Source: CAYULW01 sp964445815
GTDB taxonomy: Bacteria; Bacteroidota; Bacteroidia; Flavobacteriales_E; Vicingaceae
Direction of reading: 5' to 3'
Length of the DNA stretch: 24,805 bases
Assembly (NCBI GenBank): GCA_964445815.1
Contig: CAYULW010000013.1
Span: 1-24,805, forward strand
The translations under genes and the position numbers were made by a program. The notes below the pieces were generated by a model, which was not told the origin of the DNA, did not search any database, and saw only the letters and a list, made by a program, of their open reading frames with translations. Below are positions 1 through 9,718 of this stretch, piece by piece. Positions within the stretch are counted from its first letter, which is position 1; every line of letters begins with the position of its first letter.

Positions 1-65
1 AGAGCAAAAAGCGTAAACTTTCTTTTCATAATATTAATTATTGATTAGCACTAAATTAAGTTTGG

Positions 66-87
66 AAAGTTAAGATTAATTAACTTT
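66..87. repeat. short AT-rich inverted repeat
   Basis: AAAGTTAA (66-73) and TTAACTTT (80-87) are perfect 8-bp arms around a 6-nt loop. There is no U-run directly after either arm and the real terminator lies 17 bp to the right, so the function is unknown. It may be chance in AT-rich DNA. Confidence 0.3.
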
Positions 88-96
88 AAATTAAAA

Positions 97-126
97 TAAA
101 AAAAGCGGCAAATGCCGCTTTTTTTA
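97..126. terminator. bidirectional rho-independent terminator
   Basis: AGCGGCA (104-110) and TGCCGCT (113-119) form a 7-bp GC-rich stem with a 2-nt spacer. It is flanked by an A-run on the left and a T-run on the right, so it can act in both directions. It lies just beyond the stop codon of the giant surface protein and would end that minus-strand transcript. Confidence 0.85.
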
Positions 127-145
127 TTTTAATAACTATTCTTAA

Positions 146-3100
146 CTACTGGATGACCAGTTTTTTAACCACAATTTGATCATCAATACGCAGCTTCACA
201 AAATAAACACCCTCTGCCTTATCACTAAGATCTATTGTGAAGTTACTTTCTCTTCTAAATGGATCTTGTTCTTCGTAGACCACGGCACCCTGAATATTGG
301 TAATGCTTAGGGTACTTGGTTTATTCGTATTGTCTCCAATAGAAATATTGATCACACCCGAAGAAGGGTTAGGATAAATTTTCAATGTACGACTTAAGAG
401 CTCTTCACTAATTCCGGTCACACATGAGTCTCTTACCGTAATAAATATAGTAGGAGAAGTTGCCACACACATTGAATCAGTAGTTGTTTGAACTTTATAT
501 GAATACGTTTTATCCTTTTCTAAACTCTGAGGATCAATCAATACCGATGAGTTTGTATCAGTTACAATAGAATCGCCTCCACCAGCTGCAGGATGGGTTA
601 TTGTCCATTTAAATGTAAACTTCCTTCCGGGAACTAAACCTCCATCAAGGACTATTGTTGTATCCTTACATAAAGCATAATTATTAGGACCCAACTTCTC
701 TACACCCTTAAAGTAAAAGATTGAATCCCAATCAAACACAGGGAATGGATTTACACTTGCATAAACAGGAATACGATTAGGTGAATAACAGGAATCAACC
801 ACTCCTTGCATATAAAAAGTATCCGATTCTGTATAAAAATCTGTAATCATCGCATTAGCAATATCATATTTAGCAAAAGGAGCATATGCACCTGCTGAAG
901 CATAGAAAAACACGGAATCAACATTTGAATTTGGATCGGCACCAAAAGTCATCATTCCAGATCCACAAACAGAATCATTTATTACATCAACATCAGGAAC
1001 TGACCTTAGATTAATTTTTGCAGAGTCAGAATAAATTGTATCACAGACTTTCACTCTATACCAAAAGGATGAAATGCTGTCAAAAGCTTGCTGTTGAGAA
1101 TTCGGGGGGAAAGCTGTATAGGTCGCCGAATCAAAAGGAAAATTAAACTCTTTTGTCCAAGGTCCGGAAATACCATTGGTCACTTGGCGAGATTCCCAAC
1201 GCAAAGCTCCAAAATAATTATTCACTTGCATATTTACAGCAGACCCAATACATATTTCATTTGCTGTGGTCAACAACTGTATACTTCCACCTCTTCTTCT
1301 GGTTACAACCGTATCTAATAATGAATTATTTGTCAAGACAGAGTCGGAATGCATATCTACGCTAATCTCGAATCTAAATGAAGGACCTATATCGCCCATA
1401 TCAAATGTATTGTCCATTCTAACCGTTACCAATGAATCTTGAGGTAAAGGCCTGAGAACTCCATTAGGATCAGACCATATATTGGTATTGAGCATGGTAT
1501 TTGTATTCGCCCAGAATGCATTGTCCTTATATATATCTACGTCAATAAATACTGAATCAAAAGTAAAATCAAGAGAATCTGTTCCAAAATTTCTCAACTG
1601 TACATAAACCGACTGTGTATCAGTGTAACAGCTCGTTCTCCATCCATTTGGTCGAACCAAACGATCAGGAGCAATATCCTTAGGCGATAAACAATAGATT
1701 CGAATGTCATCAATTGCCATGTCACTTAAATCTCCTGAGCCTTTCAAGCTTCTAAACCTAAATTTAACTGTCTTACCTGCATAAGCACTTAAATTTATTA
1801 TGGGGCTCTCAGACCAAGGGTCATTGTGACTTGAATGTTTTTCGCCTATCAAAGAATCAATCTTCTCCCAACCCGAATCATCATTAATCTCCAGGTACAT
1901 TCTACCCATGTCAAGACCAAACATGTGATACCAGTACCTTATCACAGGTTGTACACTACAATCGAGTTCTATACAAGGTGTTTCGAGAATAGCCGCATCG
2001 CCAAATTCTCCCACACGTGAATTTGTGACAAAATATCTTCCATTGGGTGCTCCATACTGACCGCGGGTATGGTCTTTTACCGGCCCTGTAAATCCTGGAC
2101 GATTAGGCCCTAGTTTAACACCCCATTGATAATCTCCACCCTTTCTTTCATAACGATTTGAATATACAGGTCCTCCTTGGCCTCCTAATGCCTCAAAGTT
2201 CTCAAAATAGGACAATACATCAGGTACTTGGTGGAAAATCTCCACATCTTCCAATAAGTTGTCATCAGGATTTAAATCTCCATTTAATAAAAGATAAACA
2301 CTTAAGAAATAAGTCACCTTATGTGACATGTCTAACGACAATCCGGGAATAGTTATGTCCAATTTGTCTCCTGCTTCGAAGAAAGGAGCCTGAGTAATTC
2401 TTGCCCACACCGTATCTCTATAATAACTGGATCCTCTTGGGGTGGCTATCGCAGTTGTGTCTAAAGCAACGATAACCTGGAAGGAGTCGATACGATCTCT
2501 TCCAACATTCTGCACCCTTAATCTTAATGGCTCAGCATTGGAATAGAAGCATAAACCAGGTTTGGGTGATAAAATGCGTTCAAGCTCTATCTGTTGTGGA
2601 GGAGGTTGAACAATACATATATCATCAATGGCAACTGCACCAGGTGCATTATCAGGTCCCGGATGCTCTGTTCTTAACCGTAAATTGGCAAAATTTCCAA
2701 CATAATCTGTAAGCACCACCTCTTTTTGTGTCCAATTAGTTGTTGCAGGAGAAGGTGGAAAAATGGTATCAATTCCTTCTATCCAATTCCCCCCTTGAGA
2801 AGGCCTAATGTCAACCACAAAATACCGTGCACTAGGCCCATTAACCACATAGTTGAACGTTAAAATAGCTGATGGAGCATTGGTCAAGTCAAAACAGGGC
2901 GACTCAATACGTGCGATAGCCCCGGTTGTACCTTGAGAAAAGTCAACCGAAAGGTATAAATCATTTGCCCCACCGGTTGTTCCGGCCGCCGGTCCAAAAC
3001 CAGGCCCTGTAGATGTTGCCGTCCAAGTAAATGCTGCTGTAGTCCCCACCCAGTTATTTGGATGTGGAAATTTCTCATCCAAGAAGTCCTTAGGTTGGTC

Positions 3101-6100
3101 TCCATCCGTCAAGCTGGAAAAATCTTCACAACTTGGGAATGGACGAGTTTCATTAACCACAGTATAGTAAAGGGTGTCGTTGTAAACATTACTATCATTG
3201 ACTTGCTCTGTCCAAACTTTGAAAAAGTAGGCTCCTGAAGCAGTCATGTCAACACGTTCGTCGAAGTCAAAGGTATATCGTGCTAATGGAAGAATTAGTA
3301 TTCCCACAGCTGAATCTTTTTGAACTGCAAATGATTGTCTTGAACCACCACCCCATGGCACAAAGTCAACCTGATATCCCATGTTTAATTGAATGATGTC
3401 ATTAATGCCATAATTCATGACTTCAACGCTTACCTGCTCATTTGAAGCCAAGGCACAATCCGTTTCGGGAGATAAAAACTCTTTAACTGCACCATCAACC
3501 GGAATTCGATCTAATATTTCAACATCATCTAGTCCAATGTCTCCTCCGGTCGCCGGAGAGTTATTTGCAGGGTCTTCACTATACTGGGCACGAAAACGTA
3601 TCTTAAGCTGATTACTGGTTGGAATAGTTGCAAACTGACTTAAATCAACAAAATGTTCTAACCATAAATCGGTATCTTCAGATTGAGGCTGGGGTTGAGC
3701 TGCGTTACCCTGACCACGAACTACGCCCACGGCTAAATTCCAACTTGATCCATCATGAACATCAACAAATAAATCGTGAGTATTTGGTCCGTATATATGG
3801 TACCAAAAACTCAACAGCACTTTATTGAATCGACTTGAAGAAAAATCAATTGAATTACAAGGCATTTCAATAATGGCATCATTTCTATTAAAATTTCCTA
3901 AGTCAGTATTGGTCATAATAAAGGTACCATGACCATTTCCCTTAGATGTGCTGAAAGTATGATCACCTGATGCACCTGTAGGAGGAATAGACATTGAACC
4001 ATCTATATTAGCACTTGCTTCGCCTTTATAGATTTCCCAACGATGAGGACCACCTACTCGACGCCATCCGTCCAAATCAATCGGAGGACCAGGATCAAAC
4101 GCTTCAAAATTGCAGAAGTATCTAGGCAACTTTACCGAGCGATTCGTAATACTATATATTGGAGTTGAGTCATTTGCGGTATTTGAGTCTCCATTTAAAT
4201 CTGTCCATACAATAATATTCTGGCTACCTGATGTTCTTAAATCGACTTGATTGGTAAAGGTATAATTTAATGTTCCCCCAACCGGAATTGATGTCGGAAC
4301 TGTCTCTGTGACTGGTGTAGAACCATTGTTTGAAAATGAGACCTGTAAAGTATTCGCTGCAATAACCTGAGTACCAAAATTTTCCAACTGAACGGTGATA
4401 TTACCAAAGGTTAAATCACAGCCACCTTGTGGTTGGGTAATCATGTTGGCCTGTGCATCTTGTGGCAAAGGTTCCCAGATGACAACATCATCGATAGCCA
4501 TATCTCCAGCACAACAGCCACCACTAGTCGCTCTAAACCTTACTTTTATTTTTCGACCTGCAAAAGCATTCAAGTCAACCTCTTTATATAACCAAGGTGA
4601 TGCGCCTGAAACCTGCTTCGTAGTAACTTGATCCACATTTTGAACCCACTGGATTCCATCATATACATCTATTATTATTGGCGAAGTAATTTGAGCACCA
4701 AAACGATGAAACCAAAAACTCATCCTTGCACCCAAATTTGTGGACAAATCTAAACATGGTGATGTTAAAGTCGCTATGTTACCCGACGTTCCATTTGAAG
4801 CCTCAGTATACATAAAATTACCACTGCCAGTTGTATGGTCTGCATTTGGAAAATTGGTAGAAAGATTTGCTATATCACCATCTGAAACTCTCCAGGTGTA
4901 TACACCTGCCGCTGAAGAATTTCTAGTCCAACCACCACCAATTGCATCGTTATTATTTGAAAACTGTGATCCTGCAGTAAATGAATCAAAGTTCTGAGTG
5001 TAAGATATGGGAACAGAACCTATTGATGAGTTGCTTATGCTATTATTCAATATGCTATCATTAGGAGAAAATCCGTCTCCCGCTATTTCCACCCATATAT
5101 CAATCAGGTAATTTTTAATGACTGAGAAATCATAACGTGTTGAAAATATATGTGAACGAGTGGTATTAGATGCCAATGGATTATTGACTGTTTCCGACAC
5201 CACAGTTCCACCATCTACCCTGTATGAAATGATGTATGAATTGGCCGTATTGGCACCCTTATTTTCCACTTCAATAATAATACTCTCCATGCCAAAACCA
5301 CATTCAGGAGTTCCCGAGGAGACCGGATAAGAAAGTTCGTTAACGGCCATATCAATAGCCTGAGGAGAACGAATTGAAACGTTATCAATACCTATACCAT
5401 TTCCGGCAATGTTTTGGTTATCGGTTCTATATCGAAAGCGTATTTTAACTTGGTTCTGTCCATTTAAACCTGTCAATACTGTCTCTACACTTAACCATCC
5501 ACCGGAATTACCCGCCCAAACTCCTTGTGTCGTGACATTATACCAATTTCTTGCATTGGGCGCCCCTGCAAAATTGCTCCATGTGGCTCCATTGTCCGTG
5601 GATATTTGCATATCCAAACGATCCCAAGGGGACTCTGAATTGTAATACAATGAAAAAGAAAGTATTGGATCTGCTATTCCTCCTGAAAGATCCAAACATG
5701 GTGATTCCAAAAAGGAGGTCTCAGAATTATTATAACTACCAAAAGTATTGGTTCCAAAAATTACATTACCATTCGGTGCCGTATTAATGTTTGATGCGGT
5801 AGGGAGTCCCCTATTCCAAGAACTATTTGCACCATAAGTGGTCCACCCCCCTGCTCCACTTTCAAAACTTTCATTATATGTCAATCCATATGATCTAAAG
5901 TTACGTACTGAAACAGAAATAGAATCATTAAAAGCCGCTCCATCTGTTACTAAACCCGTCCATACGTCTACGTCATGAAGGCCTACATTAGAAAGATTAG
6001 CAGTAGCGGTAAAAGTATAATTGATCGTATCATTAACATTTAAAGTTTGGCTTACTGTTTCTGTAACGGGTGTTCCACCATTCAAAGAATATGAGATTGG

Positions 6101-6796
6101 GAAATTGGATTGGCTATTTGCGCCATAATTAAAAATTCTTACAGTAATTGGCTCAGAAGCTGTCAGACCACATGCACTTTGAGGATCAACTACGGCAACA
6201 ACACCAATGTCATTAGGTAATGGGGAATAAATGTGAACATTATCCAATGCTGCATACCAACCCCAGTTTCCCCCATCATAATAATTAAATCTAACCTTAC
6301 ATGCTGAGTTTGCATAAGCAGAAATATCCACCTTTACATGAGGAAAGCTGGTACAAATTAAATAATCACCGCAATTGTTACTTGTTTCAGAAAAGACGAC
6401 GTTCCAACTTGTACCATCAAAAACTTCAACATAAAAGGAATCTAAATCTGTGGGCAACTCTTTTCTGAAATTATAATCGAATTCCAAGAAGGTTCCTAAA
6501 AATGACGAATTATCAAAAGCAGGTGTTTCCAAGGTAGCGTTATCTTGCGTAGAAGCAGCAAGATGCTGACTATCATCAAAGTAAGCCATTGCACTACCAT
6601 CCAAATTATTATTCCCCGGTGCATCAACAGAGCCGTCTAGTCCGAACTCCCAAACATGTGTTCCGGTATTGGCCGTATTGGTCCATCCCGTAGGCAAAGT
6701 ACCGGCATTAAAATTTTCATTAATGTGATTTGTTTGTGCAAAAAGGAATAAACCATTGACACAAATGAGTAGAGTAGAAAGTAATTTTTTATTCAT
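146..6796 (-). CDS. giant T9SS-secreted protein with six MAM/CARDB-like repeats
   Basis: This is a predicted secreted or surface-attached protein of about 2216 aa. The frame is open to a TTG at 6817, but I prefer the ATG at 6796 because the protein then begins directly with a signal peptide (MNKKLLSTLL..., ending near LFLFAQ). Six units follow. Each has a jelly-roll, MAM-like module ending in a D(D/N)-h-x-I strand, then a CARDB/adhesion-like module (e.g. FNYGANSQSNFPISYSLNGG). Numbered from the TTG, the MAM-like modules end near residues 192, 477, 777, 1097, 1397 and 1704, a period of about 285-320 aa. An Ig/PKD-like region follows (about 1860-2130). The last 80 residues are a typical type IX sorting domain (KIYPNPSSG near 2150, ending VVKKLVIQ). 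It stands alone between two terminators. Adhesion or carbohydrate binding is inferred from the domains; the ligand is unknown. Confidence 0.9.
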   Translation of the reverse strand: MNKKLLSTLLICVNGLFLFAQTNHINENFNAGTLPTGWTNTANTGTHVWEFGLDGSVDAPGNNNLDGSAMAYFDDSQHLAASTQDNATLETPAFDNSSFLGTFLEFDYNFRKELPTDLDSFYVEVFDGTSWNVVFSETSNNCGDYLICTSFPHVKVDISAYANSACKVRFNYYDGGNWGWYAALDNVHIYSPLPNDIGVVAVVDPQSACGLTASEPITVRIFNYGANSQSNFPISYSLNGGTPVTETVSQTLNVNDTINYTFTATANLSNVGLHDVDVWTGLVTDGAAFNDSISVSVRNFRSYGLTYNESFESGAGGWTTYGANSSWNRGLPTASNINTAPNGNVIFGTNTFGSYNNSETSFLESPCLDLSGGIADPILSFSLYYNSESPWDRLDMQISTDNGATWSNFAGAPNARNWYNVTTQGVWAGNSGGWLSVETVLTGLNGQNQVKIRFRYRTDNQNIAGNGIGIDNVSIRSPQAIDMAVNELSYPVSSGTPECGFGMESIIIEVENKGANTANSYIISYRVDGGTVVSETVNNPLASNTTRSHIFSTRYDFSVIKNYLIDIWVEIAGDGFSPNDSILNNSISNSSIGSVPISYTQNFDSFTAGSQFSNNNDAIGGGWTRNSSAAGVYTWRVSDGDIANLSTNFPNADHTTGSGNFMYTEASNGTSGNIATLTSPCLDLSTNLGARMSFWFHRFGAQITSPIIIDVYDGIQWVQNVDQVTTKQVSGASPWLYKEVDLNAFAGRKIKVRFRATSGGCCAGDMAIDDVVIWEPLPQDAQANMITQPQGGCDLTFGNITVQLENFGTQVIAANTLQVSFSNNGSTPVTETVPTSIPVGGTLNYTFTNQVDLRTSGSQNIIVWTDLNGDSNTANDSTPIYSITNRSVKLPRYFCNFEAFDPGPPIDLDGWRRVGGPHRWEIYKGEASANIDGSMSIPPTGASGDHTFSTSKGNGHGTFIMTNTDLGNFNRNDAIIEMPCNSIDFSSSRFNKVLLSFWYHIYGPNTHDLFVDVHDGSSWNLAVGVVRGQGNAAQPQPQSEDTDLWLEHFVDLSQFATIPTSNQLKIRFRAQYSEDPANNSPATGGDIGLDDVEILDRIPVDGAVKEFLSPETDCALASNEQVSVEVMNYGINDIIQLNMGYQVDFVPWGGGSRQSFAVQKDSAVGILILPLARYTFDFDERVDMTASGAYFFKVWTEQVNDSNVYNDTLYYTVVNETRPFPSCEDFSSLTDGDQPKDFLDEKFPHPNNWVGTTAAFTWTATSTGPGFGPAAGTTGGANDLYLSVDFSQGTTGAIARIESPCFDLTNAPSAILTFNYVVNGPSARYFVVDIRPSQGGNWIEGIDTIFPPSPATTNWTQKEVVLTDYVGNFANLRLRTEHPGPDNAPGAVAIDDICIVQPPPQQIELERILSPKPGLCFYSNAEPLRLRVQNVGRDRIDSFQVIVALDTTAIATPRGSSYYRDTVWARITQAPFFEAGDKLDITIPGLSLDMSHKVTYFLSVYLLLNGDLNPDDNLLEDVEIFHQVPDVLSYFENFEALGGQGGPVYSNRYERKGGDYQWGVKLGPNRPGFTGPVKDHTRGQYGAPNGRYFVTNSRVGEFGDAAILETPCIELDCSVQPVIRYWYHMFGLDMGRMYLEINDDSGWEKIDSLIGEKHSSHNDPWSESPIINLSAYAGKTVKFRFRSLKGSGDLSDMAIDDIRIYCLSPKDIAPDRLVRPNGWRTSCYTDTQSVYVQLRNFGTDSLDFTFDSVFIDVDIYKDNAFWANTNTMLNTNIWSDPNGVLRPLPQDSLVTVRMDNTFDMGDIGPSFRFEISVDMHSDSVLTNNSLLDTVVTRRRGGSIQLLTTANEICIGSAVNMQVNNYFGALRWESRQVTNGISGPWTKEFNFPFDSATYTAFPPNSQQQAFDSISSFWYRVKVCDTIYSDSAKINLRSVPDVDVINDSVCGSGMMTFGADPNSNVDSVFFYASAGAYAPFAKYDIANAMITDFYTESDTFYMQGVVDSCYSPNRIPVYASVNPFPVFDWDSIFYFKGVEKLGPNNYALCKDTTIVLDGGLVPGRKFTFKWTITHPAAGGGDSIVTDTNSSVLIDPQSLEKDKTYSYKVQTTTDSMCVATSPTIFITVRDSCVTGISEELLSRTLKIYPNPSSGVINISIGDNTNKPSTLSITNIQGAVVYEEQDPFRRESNFTIDLSDKAEGVYFVKLRIDDQIVVKKLVIQ

Positions 6797-6931
6797 TTTT
6801 TTCGTAAAAAAATTCAAGACCGAAAGTTAATAAAATTTTAACTTACTGATTAAACTTCATTCAAGACGCATGCTTAAGAAATTTGGTTGCAAGCGCATCC
6901 AATTTTTTAGAAGAACCTTATTCCAATAAAA

Positions 6932-6959
6932 AAGCCCGTTATTATTTCATTACGGGCTT
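6932..6959 (-). terminator. rho-independent terminator of trxB
   Basis: AAGCCCGT (6932-6939) and ACGGGCTT (6952-6959) form an 8-bp stem with a 12-nt loop. Read on the minus strand it is followed by a run of T, and it sits 16 bp past the trxB stop codon. Confidence 0.85.
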
Positions 6960-6975
6960 ATTTTAATACAGAATG

Positions 6976-7929
6976 TCAATGCTTCCCTATCTCCGTAAGA
7001 TAACGCTCGGCATCAAGCGCTGCCATACAACCCGTTCCGGCGGCAGTAACTGCCTGACGATAGACTTTATCTGCTGCATCACCTGAAGCAAAGACTCCTG
7101 GAATTTTGGTCAACGAAGTTCCGGGCTTTACTTTTAAGTATCCTACTTCATCCATATCTAACCATCCCTTAAAGATGTCTGTATTTGGTTTATGACCAAT
7201 AGCAACAAAGAAACCTGTTACATCCAGCTTCCTTTCTTCTCCGGTTTTATTATTGACAGATAAAACTCCCTCAACGGCTTGTTCTCCCAGAACTTCTTTG
7301 GTTTCATGATTAAATAAGACTTCTATATTTGATGTATTCATGACACGGTCTGCCATGATCTTAGATGCACGAAACTCATCCCGTCTTACCAGCATATATA
7401 CCTTATTGCAAAGCTTTGATAAATAGGTAGCTTCTTCCGCGGCGGTATCTCCGGCACCTACAATGGCCACATCCTGCCCCTTGTAAAAAAAGCCATCGCA
7501 TACTGCACATGCACTTACTCCAAACCCATTTAGTCGTTGTTCAGATTCCAGTCCCAACCACTTTGCAGACGCTCCTGTAGAAATAATTACGGCATCAGCA
7601 GTTATTTCTTTATTCTCATCTATCCAAACCCTATGAACAGGCCCAGTAAAATCCACTTTTGTCACCATGCCAAAACGCACATCAGTTCCAAAGCGCTCAG
7701 CTTGTTTCTGAAAGTCAATCATCATTTGTGGCCCATTGATTCCCTCCGGATATCCGGGATAATTTTCTACATCATTGGTAATGGTCAATTGCCCCCCGGG
7801 TTGAAGTCCCTGATACATGACCGGACTCATATCAGCTCTGGCAGCATATATAGCTGCGGTATAACCTGCAGGCCCGGAACCGATTATCAAACACTTCACA
7901 TGCTCTTTCTCATTGTTTTTTTCTTCCAT
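6976..7929 (-). CDS. trxB: thioredoxin-disulfide reductase
   Basis: A flavoenzyme that passes electrons from NADPH through FAD and a redox disulfide to thioredoxin in the cytoplasm. The 317-aa length is normal for the low-molecular-weight bacterial enzyme. The FAD-binding GSGPAG is near residues 17-22, followed by PGGQLTITNDVENYPG. The redox pair is C141-A-V-C144 in the SACAVCDG context, and the NADPH-binding motif is GAGDTAAEEA near residue 157. The C-terminal FAD motif GVFASGDAAD is near residue 285. The ATG start at 7929 leaves only a short lysine/glutamate-rich leader before the first strand. It is a single-gene unit with its own terminator and divergent from tRNA-Pro. A housekeeping backbone gene. 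Confidence 0.97.
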   Translation of the reverse strand: MEEKNNEKEHVKCLIIGSGPAGYTAAIYAARADMSPVMYQGLQPGGQLTITNDVENYPGYPEGINGPQMMIDFQKQAERFGTDVRFGMVTKVDFTGPVHRVWIDENKEITADAVIISTGASAKWLGLESEQRLNGFGVSACAVCDGFFYKGQDVAIVGAGDTAAEEATYLSKLCNKVYMLVRRDEFRASKIMADRVMNTSNIEVLFNHETKEVLGEQAVEGVLSVNNKTGEERKLDVTGFFVAIGHKPNTDIFKGWLDMDEVGYLKVKPGTSLTKIPGVFASGDAADKVYRQAVTAAGTGCMAALDAERYLTEIGKH

Positions 7930-7951
7930 TTTTTGCTCTATTATTTCAATA

Positions 7952-7959
7952 CAAATTTA
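7952..7959 (-). promoter_or_regulatory. possible -7 element for trxB
   Basis: On the minus strand this reads TAAATTTG, an exact match to the Bacteroidota -7 consensus TAnnTTTG, about 23 nt before the trxB ATG. I see no clear TTG at the -33 distance, so the call is tentative. Confidence 0.4.
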
Positions 7960-8020
7960 TCAATTCAAGTGAGTAAAATTAGACTAACTTTTTAACAGGT
8001 AGTTGCTTCTATTGTTTGAA

Positions 8021-8049
8021 TTGTGAGATTGTTTTTGTGTTTATATTTG
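8021..8049 (+). promoter_or_regulatory. Bacteroidota-type promoter for tRNA-Pro
   Basis: A -33 TTG (8021-8023) and a -7 TATATTTG (8042-8049, matching TAnnTTTG) are 18 nt apart. They lie about 20 nt before the first base of the tRNA. Spacing and position fit the known consensus for the primary sigma factor in this phylum. Confidence 0.6.
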
Positions 8050-8068
8050 CAAACCGAAAAATTAAGTT

Positions 8069-8143
8069 CGGGATGTAGCTTAGTCCGGTTAAAGTGCGCG
8101 TCTGGGGGGCGCGAGATCGGTGGTTCGAATCCACTCATCCCGA
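8069..8143 (+). tRNA. tRNA-Pro (anticodon GGG)
   Basis: The full cloverleaf can be drawn by hand. The acceptor stem is CGGGATG (8069-8075) with CATCCCG (8136-8142) and discriminator A8143. The anticodon stem is CGCGT/GCGCG with loop CTGGGGG, placing GGG at the anticodon. The T-arm is GGTGG-TTCGAAT-CCACT. CCA is not encoded. The serine recombinase frame on the opposite strand ends inside the T-stem/acceptor region, which marks this tRNA as the likely integration target of the island. Confidence 0.96.
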
Positions 8144-9718
8144 CTTAGCGAGAGAAATTGGAAAAATTTCCGTTTCTCTCGCTTTTTTATTGATTGAAAC
8201 CACCTTTAATTGTGGGATTGCGAGGAAGAAGCTATTTACTCTCGAAGTTCGAAATTGCCTGTTTTCCCAATCATAGGTAATTCCCTCTGGAAATATCACT
8301 TTTTGCAATCGTTCACTATTCTCAAAATCCTCGAAAGTCCACATATCATTGAGTTTCGTGCTAACATCAACCGTCCATTCGATACATTTTTCAAGGTTCG
8401 AACTTTTTATCATGGAATTTTCAATTTGCTCCTGAATTTCTTCTTTTTCTCTGTTCAATCGTCCATGATGCTTGTTGAATAGCTCCTTTGATATTTCTTC
8501 GTCAATGTAGCGTTCTTCTAATCGCTCAATCTTCTTTGATATTTTGGTCAGATTGGTACGATAATCGGCTAATCCTTTCTCTACATCTTCATTATAGAGT
8601 TTGAATACATACTTTAAGGTCTTTTCAATATGCCCTTTTGCTTCGGGCTTGATTTGATACCTATTTAATAGCTCTTTAAAATCTTCGTGAAATTTCTTTT
8701 GACTGACATTCTTTTTACAACCTTTGGTTCTACACTTATAATAGTAGAGGTTTTTCTTTTTTACATAGTAACCTGTTGTGGGCGTTCCACATTCTCCACA
8801 ATTCACAAACCTTTTTAGTGGTAACTGCTGATTAGTTTCTACTGAATGTTTGCTTTTCTCAAATCGACCTTTTAGAATTTCAATAACCTTAAAGAACTGT
8901 TCAGGCGTTACCATTCGTTCATGTTTGCCCTCATAAACTTGGTTTGGAATAAAGCTGCATACGATTTTACCGCAGTAAAATGGATTCCTGAAAGTTTGAG
9001 ATAATTTTCGCTCATTAATTTTTAAGCCTGCTTTGTTCAGCCTTCTAACAATTTCTACATTAGGTAGATTGTACTTGATTTTCCAGTTCCAAGCTCTTTT
9101 TAGAATCTTGCCTTTTTCATCTACTACTATTTGATGCAAGTGGCATTTTAAACCTTTTTTCAGATTGGTGTAACCGAGTGGAACAGTCAACGGCCAGTAG
9201 CCTGCTTCTAAAGCGGTTTTCATCCCATCCATCATATTTTTTCTTCTTTCTTCATTGTCGTATTGACTAAATGAATGAAAGATGTTTTCCTGAAATACTC
9301 CTGATGGTGTGCTTGTATCTACTTCTTGGGTAACTGCTATTACATGAATACCTCTTTTTCTTAAATCGGCTGCTATGCTTGCTCCACTTTGTCCTGACCT
9401 CGAAAAGCGAGAATAAGAATAGACAATTATGTAGGCTACATTTCTATTCCGCTTCACGTAAGCCAACATTCGTTGAAACTCCTTCCTTTCATCACTTTTT
9501 GCCGATTCTGATGTGCCACCAAAGTATTGGATGATGTCAAGCCCTTTTCTTTGAGCATAACTATCACACATATTTTTTTGCGTACTTAAACTTGCATTGT
9601 CCTCTTGCCCTGCTGATGATACCCTTGTATAAATAACCGCAACATTGGTTTCTCTTTTAACTTGCTTGGTTTGCTTGGCTGCAAACTCCAAGAATCTATC
9701 ATTTCCATTTTGTTTCAT
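8135..9718 (-). CDS. large serine recombinase (island integrase)
   Basis: A site-specific DNA recombinase of the large serine family, expected to integrate and excise the island. It has 527 aa, a usual length. The catalytic domain begins near residue 26 (AVIYTRVSS) with Ser34 as the nucleophile, and continues through YSYSRFSRSG. A recombinase domain lies around residues 165-290. A zinc ribbon follows (CGECG ... CRTKGC, C-x2-C and C-x4-C), then a coiled-coil rich in Lys/Glu (roughly 365-445), then a terminal segment with the RTSRVN motif. The last residues (...ISLAKSG) are encoded by the tRNA terminator and the tRNA-Pro 3' half, and the TGA stop is within the tRNA. That tail is probably host sequence gained on integration. 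The ATG at 9718 overlaps the stop of the upstream small gene (ATGA), implying coupled translation. Confidence 0.93.
   Translation of the reverse strand: MKQNGNDRFLEFAAKQTKQVKRETNVAVIYTRVSSAGQEDNASLSTQKNMCDSYAQRKGLDIIQYFGGTSESAKSDERKEFQRMLAYVKRNRNVAYIIVYSYSRFSRSGQSGASIAADLRKRGIHVIAVTQEVDTSTPSGVFQENIFHSFSQYDNEERRKNMMDGMKTALEAGYWPLTVPLGYTNLKKGLKCHLHQIVVDEKGKILKRAWNWKIKYNLPNVEIVRRLNKAGLKINERKLSQTFRNPFYCGKIVCSFIPNQVYEGKHERMVTPEQFFKVIEILKGRFEKSKHSVETNQQLPLKRFVNCGECGTPTTGYYVKKKNLYYYKCRTKGCKKNVSQKKFHEDFKELLNRYQIKPEAKGHIEKTLKYVFKLYNEDVEKGLADYRTNLTKISKKIERLEERYIDEEISKELFNKHHGRLNREKEEIQEQIENSMIKSSNLEKCIEWTVDVSTKLNDMWTFEDFENSERLQKVIFPEGITYDWENRQFRTSRVNSFFLAIPQLKVVSINKKARETEIFPISLAKSG
8148..8188 (+). terminator. 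terminator of tRNA-Pro, overlapping the recombinase 3' end
   Basis: GCGAGAGAAA (8148-8157) and TTTCTCTCGC (8173-8182) form a perfect 10-bp stem. An inner GGAAA/TTTCC stem extends it, and six T follow at 8183-8188. It is placed to end the tRNA transcript. The opposite strand is read as the last codons of the serine recombinase, so one segment serves both purposes. Confidence 0.85.

Noticed and set aside
6797..6817. TTG start for the giant surface protein
   Set aside because: The ATG at 6796 gives a normal signal peptide at once; the seven extra residues add only a poly-basic leader.
7537..7995. 152-codon plus-strand open frame antisense to trxB
   Set aside because: It is fully explained as a shadow of trxB, which has all motifs of its family, and its translation is low-complexity and Cys/His/Ile-rich without domain sense.
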